From Treponema sp. (GTDB lineage: Bacteria; Spirochaetota; Spirochaetia; Treponematales; Breznakiellaceae): a stretch of 8,082 nt of DNA. The translations under genes were made by a program, and so were the position numbers. The first letter of the stretch is position 1, and each line of letters begins with the position of its first letter. Below are positions 1-5,137 of the stretch, in pieces. The notes below the pieces were generated by a model, which saw only the letters and a program-made list of their open reading frames with translations, had not been told where the DNA came from and made no database searches. The stretch is taken from NCBI GenBank assembly GCA_031256115.1, contig JAIRRF010000123.1, forward strand, positions 1 to 8,082. The letters are read 5' to 3'.

Positions 1-1233
1 ATCCGGGGATACCGGAAACGACAGGGCGGGAAGGCCCGCCAGGTTGGCACAGCAGGTATAAATGTCAGCGGTCCTTTGGGCAAAAGCTGAAAGCGTGTTG
101 GCTCCGGCGTTAATAGCTCTTACCGGATAGACCGGAAGGAGAATGGCGGCTACCGGTTCTTTTAACAGTTCATCCAGAGCTGTGCGGATTCCCGCCCGGA
201 TCCGCTGGGCCCGCAGGTAGTACCTGTCCTGTAAGCCTGAACGAAGTACGTAGGTACCCAAAAGGATTCTAAGCTTTACTTCATCGCCGAAACCCGCGTC
301 CCGGGCTTTGTCAACAAGTTCATCAGGATTCTCTGCAAAATCGGGTCTTTTGCCAAAGCGGATACCATCAAAGCGGGCAAGATTCGCACTGGCTTCCGCG
401 GCAGCAATGGTATAGTAGGCGGGAAGGGCATATTTCAGGTATGGCATTTCGATGTTCACTAGCTTACAGCCCAGTGCGGCAAATTGTTTTCCGGCAAGCT
501 CCACAGCCTGGCAGAGTTCCGATTCCAGGTCTGCCGGTTCAACAGAAAGGATCCCGATGGTTGTGTTTTTTAAGCGCTCCTTGTCCATCTTTTTTCCATA
601 CAATGGCTGGGCATTGTTTGGTACATTTCTTGAAGTATCATCGTTTGGGTCTTTTCCCTGAATGGCGGCAAGGATCGCCCTGGCTCTGGCGGCGCTGTCC
701 GCCATGATCCCTATCCCTTCCAAGCTGGATGCATAGGCCGTAAGACCGAAACGGGAAACTATCCCATAGCTTGGCTTAAGTCCCAAAACTCCGCAAAATG
801 CCGCAGATTGCCTTACAGAACCGCCGGTATCGCTTCCCAGAGCAAAAGGAACCATCCCTGCGGCTACTGCCGCGGCAGCCCTGTCTCCCGCGGAAGATCC
901 CATACCGAATTCATCCAGATTGGTTTTACCTATTACCTCTGCTCCCAGAGCCTGGAGTTTGGATACCGCCGTGGCGCTGTAGGGAGAACGAAAAGCCGCC
1001 AGCAACTTTGATCCACATGTCAGGGAAAAATCCTTAACAGCAATATTGTCCTTTACCGCAAAGGGAAAACCGGCAATGAGTTTTTTGGCCCCTGCGGGAA
1101 TTGCCGTCTCAGCGATAGATAATGGAGGAGTATCGTCAGACTTATTATTAAAGCGCAATTCGGTAAAAGCGCCGATCTTTTCTTCCCATTCTTTACAATA
1201 ATCAATAAATTCTTCGGAATATTTATTGGACAT
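1..1233 (-). CDS. gatA: Glu-tRNA(Gln)/Asp-tRNA(Asn) amidotransferase subunit A, 3' end outside window
   Basis: GatA is the amidase subunit of GatCAB. It hydrolyses glutamine, and the ammonia is used to convert mischarged Glu-tRNA(Gln) or Asp-tRNA(Asn) to the correct aminoacyl-tRNA in the cytoplasm. The reading frame is open from the ATG at 1233 to the left edge (411 codons). The amidase-signature triad is visible: Lys61 in FAVKDN, cis-Ser114 in GSSAGD and nucleophile Ser139 in GSDTGGSVRQ, followed by GLKPSYGIVSRFG. In a typical GatA, the Lys-to-nucleophile distance is about 99 residues; here it is 78, so about 21 residues are missing just before the cis-Ser. The missing C-terminus is probably about 50-75 residues. 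It lies 23 bases after gatC with an AGGAAA ribosome site, so the two form an operon. The family call is firm; full activity of the shortened loop is not proven. Confidence 0.95.
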   Translation of the reverse strand, partial: MSNKYSEEFIDYCKEWEEKIGAFTELRFNNKSDDTPPLSIAETAIPAGAKKLIAGFPFAVKDNIAVKDFSLTCGSKLLAAFRSPYSATAVSKLQALGAEVIGKTNLDEFGMGSSAGDRAAAAVAAGMVPFALGSDTGGSVRQSAAFCGVLGLKPSYGIVSRFGLTAYASSLEGIGIMADSAARARAILAAIQGKDPNDDTSRNVPNNAQPLYGKKMDKERLKNTTIGILSVEPADLESELCQAVELAGKQFAALGCKLVNIEMPYLKYALPAYYTIAAAEASANLARFDGIRFGKRPDFAENPDELVDKARDAGFGDEVKLRILLGTYVLRSGLQDRYYLRAQRIRAGIRTALDELLKEPVAAILLPVYPVRAINAGANTLSAFAQRTADIYTCCANLAGLPALSFPVSPD

Positions 1234-1256
1234 AGGTTTTTTCCTGCACAATTCCC

Positions 1257-1592
1257 TTACAGCACATTAGGTATGACGATAAAGCGGCCGTCCCGTTCCC
1301 CGCAAGCTTCAAGCAATGCTTCAGGCAATTTTTCGTTAAGGGCGGGATCAGGGTCTTTTTCTATGCCATCGCCGCGGAAATGATCCGTACCGGCAAAAAG
1401 CGTTCCGGCAACAGGGTAGAGCTTTTCGCCATCCTGCATTTTTACCGCAAAGTCATCGTCTTTATCAGCTTCCTCCATAGTATTTAAAAGACCTACCATC
1501 TGTTCAAATTCAGGGAGAATCCCGGCAAGCTGCTTCGGGTCAGGATTAAGACGGGCAAGCTGGGCTGTTATCTCAAGTTCCTGTATGGTCAT
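1257..1592 (-). CDS. gatC: Asp/Glu-tRNA amidotransferase subunit C
   Basis: GatC is the small subunit that wraps around and stabilises GatA in the GatCAB transamidosome. The 111-residue product is slightly longer than the usual 95-100. The N-terminal helix ITAQLARLNPDPKQ followed by LPEFEQMVGLLNTMEEAD is typical. So is the tail ERDGRFIVIPNVL, which matches the family's conserved RxGxFxVPxVL ending. The middle stretch (residues 45-75) is more variable and probably extended. The ATG at 1592 has AGGAGG ten bases upstream, which supports this start. The gene precedes gatA in the same direction, the normal order for gatCAB operons; gatB would lie beyond the left edge if it is present. Confidence 0.93.
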   Translation of the reverse strand: MTIQELEITAQLARLNPDPKQLAGILPEFEQMVGLLNTMEEADKDDDFAVKMQDGEKLYPVAGTLFAGTDHFRGDGIEKDPDPALNEKLPEALLEACGERDGRFIVIPNVL

Positions 1593-1695
1593 GCACTAGC
1601 CGCCTCCTGGCAGCTTCCGTATAATCATATTCCTTACGCTCGCGGGCTGAAAGCCCGCATACACAAATCATTACATAAAAGGGGGTTTTTTTCAA
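1573..1695 (-). CDS. Possible 40-residue leader ORF overlapping the gatC start
   Basis: A TTG at 1695 is preceded by AGGAGG (1700-1705) with a four-base spacer. It opens a 40-codon frame that begins with the residues MKKTPFYVMICVCG, has a basic C-terminal half, and stops 20 bases inside gatC in another frame. Nothing in it matches a family I know. Ribosomes leaving it would finish beside the gatC start, so coupling is conceivable. The rare start codon, short spacing and absence of recognisable homology make this speculative. Confidence 0.18.
   Translation of the reverse strand: MKKTPFYVMICVCGLSARERKEYDYTEAARRRLVHDHTGT
1642..1658. other. Perfect 7-bp stem-loop in the gatC leader
   Basis: GCGGGCT, a three-base loop (GAA), then AGCCCGC form a perfect, GC-rich hairpin about 50 bases upstream of gatC. 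There is no T-run on either side, so it does not look like an intrinsic terminator. It could be an mRNA leader structure or a short palindromic intergenic repeat. Confidence 0.45.
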
Positions 1696-1716
1696 TGAAC
1701 CTCCTGGCGGCTTAGT

Positions 1717-1742
1717 ATTAGCCTGGTCCGGATGGGGCTAAT
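1717..1742. other. 7-bp inverted repeat between the divergent gatC and zinc-ribbon genes
   Basis: ATTAGCC (1717-1723) and GGCTAAT (1736-1742) are exact reverse complements separated by 12 bases that contain the palindrome TCCGGA. It sits just upstream of the zinc-ribbon promoter and in the far leader of gatC. It may be an operator or an RNA hairpin; no T-tract follows, so a terminator role is not supported. Confidence 0.4.
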
Positions 1743-1751
1743 TTGTCAACT

Positions 1752-1783
1752 AAAAATTTCTCTTGACAGGTTTTGAAATTTTT
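1752..1783. promoter_or_regulatory. Dyad-symmetric candidate operator around a -35 box
   Basis: AAAAATTTC (1752-1760) and GAAATTTTT (1775-1783) are perfect 9-bp inverted repeats with a 14-base spacer that contains the whole TTGACA (-35) element. The half-site centres are 23 bp apart, about two helical turns, which suits a dimeric repressor. The identity of the binding protein is unknown; the A/T-rich arms could also reflect base composition. Confidence 0.45.
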
Positions 1784-1791
1784 TGTATAAA
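1763..1791 (+). promoter_or_regulatory. Sigma-70-type promoter of the zinc-ribbon gene
   Basis: TTGACA (1763-1768), a 17-base spacer and TATAAA (1786-1791) match the housekeeping consensus at 11 of 12 positions with optimal spacing. Transcription should start near 1798, giving a leader of about 44 bases before the ATG at 1842. The same transcript could read through into tRNA-Leu. Confidence 0.8.
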
Positions 1792-1807
1792 TACTATCAA
1801 ATACTAT
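1790..1807 (+). repeat. Two AATACTAT copies spaced by 10 bp at the predicted transcription start
   Basis: AATACTAT occurs at 1790-1797 and again at 1800-1807, exactly one helical turn apart. The repeat begins at the end of the -10 box and spans the predicted start point. Same-face direct repeats of this kind are typical regulator sites, but chance in AT-rich DNA is possible. Confidence 0.4.
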
Positions 1808-1810
1808 TCA

Positions 1811-1849
1811 ATGGAGATGCAGAAAGAAATTCTGGAAAAATATGCCTAA
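1811..1849 (+). CDS. Possible 12-residue upstream ORF overlapping the zinc-ribbon start
   Basis: An ATG at 1811 opens the frame MEMQKEILEKYA, whose TAA (1847-1849) lies just past the ATG (1842) of the zinc-ribbon gene in a different frame. The arrangement would allow termination-reinitiation. No Shine-Dalgarno sequence precedes the ATG at 1811, so it may simply be chance. Confidence 0.15.
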   Translation: MEMQKEILEKYA

Positions 1850-2147
1850 AATTATATCCAAAAGAAAGATTATTTATCTTGAAAGGAAGGAACGCGGTTG
1901 TTGCCCACGATGCGGAGTAAAAAGAAAAAAATCTGATAAATATATTTATTGTGAAAAGTGCCGTGCATTTTTCCGGAATTATAATGAAATTAATTCGGAA
2001 AGTACCAACCAACTACGGAAAGCCAGGTATGACGAACGGAAAAAAAAGAAGCAATGCCCCCGCTGCGGAAAACAACTTGGGAAAAAATATGAAAATATTA
2101 TTTGTTCAGCATGTTTGGAAAAACAATATAAATATAACCAAAAATAG
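1842..2147 (+). CDS. Small protein with two tandem zinc ribbons, function unknown
   Basis: The 101-residue, very basic product carries four CxxC knuckles forming two zinc-ribbon units: C21-P-R-C24 with C37-E-K-C40, and C72-P-R-C75 with C88-S-A-C91. Both units share the CPRCG start and a similar spacing to the second knuckle (12 residues), so the protein looks internally duplicated. The linker (41-71) is rich in Arg, Lys, Asn and Glu. Such proteins usually bind nucleic acid or act as structural partners, but I do not recognise a named family. GGAAA lies six bases before the ATG. The gene is about 36% G+C against roughly 50-55% in the flanking long genes, which suggests a separate origin. It has its own strong promoter and ends five bases before tRNA-Leu. 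Confidence is high that it is a real gene and low on function. Confidence 0.8.
   Translation: MPKIISKRKIIYLERKERGCCPRCGVKRKKSDKYIYCEKCRAFFRNYNEINSESTNQLRKARYDERKKKKQCPRCGKQLGKKYENIICSACLEKQYKYNQK
2102..2132 (+). promoter_or_regulatory. Weak candidate internal promoter for tRNA-Leu
   Basis: TTGTTC (2102-2107) and TATAAA (2127-2132) are separated by 19 bases, inside the end of the zinc-ribbon gene. Transcription would begin near 2139, about 14 bases before the tRNA. The long spacer and AT-rich context make it weak; read-through from the promoter at 1763 is the alternative. Confidence 0.22.
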
Positions 2148-2152
2148 CGCCT

Positions 2153-2235
2153 GCCGGCGTGGTGGAACGGTAGACACGATAGACTCAAAATCTATTGTCC
2201 GCAAGGATGTAAGAGTTCAAGTCTCTTCGCCGGTA
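2153..2235 (+). tRNA. tRNA-Leu (anticodon CAA)
   Basis: All parts of an 83-base class II tRNA can be folded. The acceptor stem is GCCGGCG with CGCCGGT, giving a G-U wobble at pair 1-72. The D-arm stem is GTG/CAC, and the anticodon stem ATAGA/TCTAT carries the loop CTCAAAA with anticodon CAA at 2186-2188. A long variable arm (TGTCC-GCAA-GGATGT) follows. The T-arm is AAGAG/CTCTT with loop TTCAAGT, and the discriminator is A73. The long variable arm, A73 and the CAA anticodon identify a leucine tRNA reading UUG. The 3' CCA is not encoded. The gene starts five bases after the zinc-ribbon stop codon. Confidence 0.97.
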
Positions 2236-2246
2236 TATTATACCTT

Positions 2247-2369
2247 CTAAAAAAACAGCATCGTATACAATCTTATGCCCGAAAAAACAACGCCGTACAT
2301 AATTAAGGCAAGCATTATAGCAATAATACACAGGATTTTTATTACTTTTATCATAGATAAATTCCGCAT
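2247..2369 (-). CDS. Possible 40-residue single-pass membrane peptide
   Basis: An ATG at 2369 opens a 40-codon frame ending in TAG at 2247. After a short start with two lysines (residues 8 and 11), residues 12-29 form a continuous hydrophobic segment (ILCIIAIMLALIMYGVVF), then a small tail with one arginine. This is the layout of bacterial small membrane proteins. It resembles loosely the membrane anchor of the FliL-like protein 92 bases upstream on the same strand, so it could be a relic or partner of that gene. No clear Shine-Dalgarno sequence is visible; instead a CTTAAT/ATTAAG hairpin (2377-2392) lies just upstream. AT-rich DNA readily yields hydrophobic frames, so this stays tentative. 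Confidence 0.3.
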   Translation of the reverse strand: MRNLSMIKVIKILCIIAIMLALIMYGVVFSGIRLYTMLFF

Positions 2370-2461
2370 TTTGTTTCTTAATTTTGATTAAGGGAGAATA
2401 CACAAAAAATACCTAAAAATAAAAATATTAAATCACAAAATACACCCAACCGAATGAATAA

Positions 2462-2935
2462 TTACAGCCGCATAAATTCCAGTATGTATAGCTCTTTAAT
2501 CTGTCCCAGGCGAAGGTCCGAATTAAAACGGCTTAAAAGCTCATTATTAATGGTGCTTTCATCCATGGCGGACAGTTCTTCCCCGGTGAATGCCCCTAAA
2601 TAATCGGTTGTGACTGTCTTGAACCATGATATTCGGGAAGCCAGTTCTTCCGAAAAAGGCCGGTCGCTTTTGCTGTAGGGAAAAGCAATGGAAATGACCA
2701 GGGTTTCCGGATCAGGATCGGCGGTGGGGATCCTCATGGTGCCAAGATTGGAAAAAATGCTTTCCGCTCCGGAAATTTCCGCCGGAAATAAAGGCGGAAC
2801 GGCGCTTTTCCCTCTTTTTGCCAGACCGTAAATTGTACCCGCCATTATTACCAGTACTAACATTCCGGCAATAATGAGCAGGATCCTGAAAACCATAATT
2901 GATCTTCGGGAAGAACCTTCTTTTATAAACCTCAT
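2462..2935 (-). CDS. FliL-like membrane-anchored protein
   Basis: The 157-residue product has a short basic N-terminus, one membrane segment at about residues 15-38 and a soluble domain that should face the periplasm. Its C-terminus (residues 129-157, with INNELLSRFNSDLRLGQIKE then LYILEFMRL) resembles the end of FliL, where a helix is followed by a final strand ending a few residues after a Glu-Phe pair. FliL proteins sit at the flagellar basal body next to the stator and influence motor torque. No other flagellar gene is nearby, so it may be a second, specialised FliL paralogue rather than the fliL of the motility operon. No good ribosome site precedes the ATG at 2935. Met14 (ATG at 2896), directly before the membrane segment, is a credible alternative start. 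It is transcribed divergently from the cupin operon, 47 bases away. Family assignment is probable; the motility role is inferred. Confidence 0.65.
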   Translation of the reverse strand: MRFIKEGSSRRSIMVFRILLIIAGMLVLVIMAGTIYGLAKRGKSAVPPLFPAEISGAESIFSNLGTMRIPTADPDPETLVISIAFPYSKSDRPFSEELASRISWFKTVTTDYLGAFTGEELSAMDESTINNELLSRFNSDLRLGQIKELYILEFMRL

Positions 2936-2943
2936 GGTTGTAG

Positions 2944-2949
2944 TATAAT
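2944..2949 (+). promoter_or_regulatory. Perfect -10 box upstream of the cupin operon
   Basis: TATAAT lies 33 bases before the ATG at 2983; transcription would start near 2956. The -35 region is poor (ttttat at the 17-base position), so an activator or an alternative upstream contact may be needed. On the other strand the same stretch reads TATACT only about ten bases before the FliL-like ATG, so the two divergent promoters may overlap. That would give the FliL-like gene a leaderless message, or favour its second start at 2896. Confidence 0.5.
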
Positions 2950-2982
2950 ATACAAGTAACCTTGAAAAAAGAGGAGTGATTC

Positions 2983-3333
2983 ATGCTATATCATCGGAAT
3001 GAATTAAAAACCGAAAATCGGGAAAGAGCCCGTGACGGGAACGGTACAGCTACTTTCCTTTACCTGGCGGAAGGAAACGGCGCTGTGCAGAAAAATGTCA
3101 GGATGCTGGCGGAAACAACTTTGCCTCCGGGGGCTTCTGTAGGCCCCCATGCCCATATAGATGAAACGGAATTTTACATTATCCTGGACGGGACCGGCAC
3201 GGTAGATGACAACGGTACAGAAAAACCTGTTGTAAAAGGCGATGTGATGATTACCGGAAACGGAGCAAGCCATAGCATTGCCAACACAGGGACAGTCCCC
3301 CTGGTATTCCATGCGATAGTTATAAAGGATTAG
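2983..3333 (+). CDS. Small single-domain cupin protein
   Basis: The 116-residue product is one cupin barrel. Motif 1 is visible as G54-P-H56-A-H58-(4)-E63 followed by FYIILDG; motif 2 is G86-D-VMITGNGAS-H97-SIANTG. His56, His58, Glu63 and His97 are the standard metal ligands, so a bound divalent metal is expected. Small cupins of this kind include sugar-binding, oxalate-binding and dioxygenase-like members; the substrate cannot be read from sequence. The start has a strong GAGGAG ribosome site six bases before the ATG. It is the first gene of the plus-strand operon and ends ten bases before the dihydrouridine synthase gene. Lack of a signal peptide implies a cytoplasmic protein. Confidence 0.85.
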   Translation: MLYHRNELKTENRERARDGNGTATFLYLAEGNGAVQKNVRMLAETTLPPGASVGPHAHIDETEFYIILDGTGTVDDNGTEKPVVKGDVMITGNGASHSIANTGTVPLVFHAIVIKD

Positions 3334-3343
3334 CCGGATCTCT

Positions 3344-4345
3344 TTGTACATGCTTGCCCCCATGGCCGAAATTAGCCATAGGGCATTGAGGGAATTAATC
3401 CATAGTTTTATGGAACCGGCATTGCAGCTTAATGTGGTTTATTTTTCCGAGATGATCAGCGCCCCGGGACTTCTGGCAGGCGGCCCCTTTGAAAAGTATT
3501 ACATTGATAACGGCCCCTGTCCCCGGCAGCTGGTGTATCAACTTGTGGGCGCAGAAACGGACCATTTGGTAAAAGCAGCGGCCCTGCTGGACGAACAGGA
3601 ATGTCTGGGAATTAACATAAACATGGGTTGTTCGGCTCCGGCAATCACCAGAACCGGCGCCGGTGTCCGCTGGATGGAAGATTCTGACAGGGCTGCCGGG
3701 CTTATCGAACAAATCCGCCGGGTTACCAGGAAACAACTCAGTGTAAAAATCCGGCTGGGCTCCAATATAAGGGGGAACAAGGAACGGAAATCAGAGGCCG
3801 GGGAATGGTGGATCGATCCTTTACTGCGGTTCTGCCGCAGTCTTGAAGCCGCCGGGCTTGATTTAATCATCCTTCACCCGCGATTGGCAGCAGAAAAATT
3901 CAAACGCAAAGTCCGTTGGGTGACTGTGGAAGTTTTACGGAAAGAACTAAGTATACCGGTTGCAGGAAATGGAGACATTGACAGTGTCGAAGAACTGGCA
4001 TGTAAGGCTGTTGCCGGGCCGGTAATGGCCGGACGGCTGCTGGTCCGGGAACCCTGGGCCTTTGCAGCCGTTGCAAAAACCGGCACATTAATAGTTAACC
4101 GGGAAGAAACCGGCCTGCACTTCCTGAAACTTCTTGCACAGTACCAGCCTCCGGAATTCCATCTTAGCCGGGCCCGTCATTTCTTCCGCTACTATTGTGA
4201 TAATGTCATCTGGGCTGAGTATTTACGGAATAATATTAGCCGGGAAACAAGCCTTGCCGGAATAGAACGAGTTTGGCAGGAATATTTTAAGGAAAAATTG
4301 CCCATGTCATCATTGACAGGTCATCGTTTACAGGTCATCGGCTGA
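3344..4345 (+). CDS. tRNA-dihydrouridine synthase family protein
   Basis: Dus enzymes are FMN-dependent TIM-barrel proteins that reduce specific uridines in tRNA loops with NADPH. Landmarks appear in order: MLAPM (residues 3-7), SEMISAPGLL (35-44), NINMGCSAP (91-99, catalytic Cys96), SVKIRLG (FMN Lys135), LHPR (His178), VAGNGDI (206-212) and MAGRLLVREPW (228-238), then a helical tail. Length (333) is normal. It is divergent: the usual GCP is GCS, and the usual HGR is HPR. The TTG at 3344 or the ATG at 3350 is the start; an in-frame stop at 3323 leaves no room for the longer N-terminus of most Dus proteins. The ribosome site is poor (AAAGGA at 3324-3329, inside the cupin gene), so coupling to the cupin is likely. 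Which uridine is modified (DusA/B/C-type) cannot be decided. Confidence 0.88.
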   Translation: MYMLAPMAEISHRALRELIHSFMEPALQLNVVYFSEMISAPGLLAGGPFEKYYIDNGPCPRQLVYQLVGAETDHLVKAAALLDEQECLGININMGCSAPAITRTGAGVRWMEDSDRAAGLIEQIRRVTRKQLSVKIRLGSNIRGNKERKSEAGEWWIDPLLRFCRSLEAAGLDLIILHPRLAAEKFKRKVRWVTVEVLRKELSIPVAGNGDIDSVEELACKAVAGPVMAGRLLVREPWAFAAVAKTGTLIVNREETGLHFLKLLAQYQPPEFHLSRARHFFRYYCDNVIWAEYLRNNISRETSLAGIERVWQEYFKEKLPMSSLTGHRLQVIG

Positions 4346-4347
4346 AG
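4306..4347 (+). repeat. Three tandem 14-bp repeats at the dus/phosphatase junction
   Basis: Units gtcatcattgacag (4306-4319), gtcatcgtttacag (4320-4333) and gtcatcggctgaag (4334-4347) follow without gaps. Units 1 and 2 agree at 12 of 14 bases, units 2 and 3 at 10 of 14. The last unit contains the dus stop codon and ends two bases before the phosphatase ATG. As 14 is not a multiple of three, each copy is read in a different frame and forms the last residues of Dus. Confidence 0.7.
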
Positions 4348-4349
4348 TT

Positions 4350-4898
4350 ATGAAGAAATTAACTCCATTTTTTATAGCAGTATTATTTGTATTTAGTCTT
4401 TATGCCCAGCGAAACATTCAATGGGCCAGCCCTGTTGAATCCAGCCATGTTAAAAATTTTTATAAAATTGATGAAGGAGTGTACCGCTCTGCCCAGCCTA
4501 ATACCAAAGCCTTTGCCGAATTGGAAAAAATGGGTATTTCGGAAATACTTAATCTTCGATATTATTTTAGTGACAGGAATCCTGCCAGAAATTCAAGCCT
4601 TATACTTCATCAGGTAAAGATGCATGCCGGTAATTCTAAATGGGAAGAGCTTGTGAAAGCGCTCAGGATTATCAAAAACCGGAAAGGGCCAATTGTAATT
4701 CATTGCTGGCACGGCTCAGATCGTACCGGTATAGTTTGTGCTTTGTACCGTCTGGTTTTTCAGGACTGGACAAAGGAAGAAGCCATTGACGAACTGGAAA
4801 ACGGCGGGTATGGTTATCATAGCGGCGTCTACAGCAATATAAAAACCTTCATCCAAAATGTGGATGTTGCTACATTAAAAAATGCACTAAATCTCTAA
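4350..4898 (+). CDS. Exported cysteine-dependent tyrosine/dual-specificity phosphatase
   Basis: The 182-residue product begins with a signal peptide (lysines at 2-3, hydrophobic residues 6-18, likely cleavage after LYA at residue 19), so the enzyme should act in the periplasm or outside. The mature part has the landmarks of the bacterial DSP-like phosphatases: YKIDEGVYRSAQPN (38-51), ISEILNLR (63-70) and the P-loop HCWHGSDRTG (118-127). In this loop Cys119 is the nucleophile and Arg125 binds phosphate (CX5R). These enzymes hydrolyse phosphoester bonds on Tyr, Ser or Thr, or on small molecules such as inositol phosphates; which applies here is unknown. No standard WPD-type acid loop is obvious, though Asp75 is a candidate. 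The ATG lies four bases after the dus stop without a clear ribosome site, so translational coupling is likely. Confidence 0.87.
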   Translation: MKKLTPFFIAVLFVFSLYAQRNIQWASPVESSHVKNFYKIDEGVYRSAQPNTKAFAELEKMGISEILNLRYYFSDRNPARNSSLILHQVKMHAGNSKWEELVKALRIIKNRKGPIVIHCWHGSDRTGIVCALYRLVFQDWTKEEAIDELENGGYGYHSGVYSNIKTFIQNVDVATLKNALNL

Positions 4899-4912
4899 AA
4901 GAGGAGTTTTCC

Positions 4913-5137
4913 ATGAGTGAACCTGCGAAACGGGATCCCAATGCGCCCAAGTTTCTGGAAATCATAATCAAGGACCCTGACGGCAGAACCTGGTCCACTA
5001 CTTATGCCCAGGCAAAAGAATTTTCTACCGGTTCTGTCGGGTACTATGCTTCCGACAAGGCAACCAACCCTGCAAGCGCTGAGCGCTACCAATGCAGTAT
5101 GAATTTTACCCTGATTGGATCCAAGCCCGTAAAATAA
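4913..5137 (+). CDS. Small protein of unknown function (74 residues)
   Basis: A strong ribosome site (GAGGAG, six bases before the ATG) and tight spacing (14 bases after the phosphatase gene, 13 before the SWIM-SNF2 gene) support a real gene. The product has a disordered, charged N-terminus (1-13), then a probably beta-rich body with FLEIIIKDPDGRTWSTTY, the glycine turn FSTGSVGYYAS and an ending NFTLIGSKPVK. It has one Cys (61), no signal peptide and no membrane segment. I do not recognise the family. Its position directly before the large ATPase makes it a candidate accessory factor, but this is inference from neighbourhood only. Confidence 0.75.
   Translation: MSEPAKRDPNAPKFLEIIIKDPDGRTWSTTYAQAKEFSTGSVGYYASDKATNPASAERYQCSMNFTLIGSKPVK

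Noticed and set aside
1642..1658. GC-rich hairpin as an intrinsic terminator
   Set aside because: There is no T-tract on either strand directly after the stem.
1721..1749. TTGACA on the minus strand (1749-1744) as the gatC -35 box
   Set aside because: No acceptable -10 box occurs at 16-18 bases; TAATAC lies about 23 bases away.
1593..1750. T-box riboswitch in the gatC leader
   Set aside because: The conserved T-box sequence and a terminator/antiterminator pair are not visible.
2232..2244. Palindrome GGTATA-T-TATACC at the tRNA 3' end, considered as a terminator or attachment site
   Set aside because: The loop would be a single base, no T-run follows, and no second copy was found in the window.
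1951..2250. A 99-codon plus-strand frame crossing the zinc-ribbon gene and tRNA-Leu
   Set aside because: It is an out-of-register reading of the CxxC gene and runs through a structurally complete tRNA.
2185..2403. A 72-codon frame on the minus strand
   Set aside because: It overlaps the antisense of tRNA-Leu, is rich in Tyr/Asn from AT-rich DNA and has no family features; the 40-codon hydrophobic frame in another register is the better candidate.
3004..3363. A 119-codon minus-strand frame opposite the cupin
   Set aside because: The cupin on the plus strand has all metal ligands and a strong ribosome site; the antisense frame has neither.
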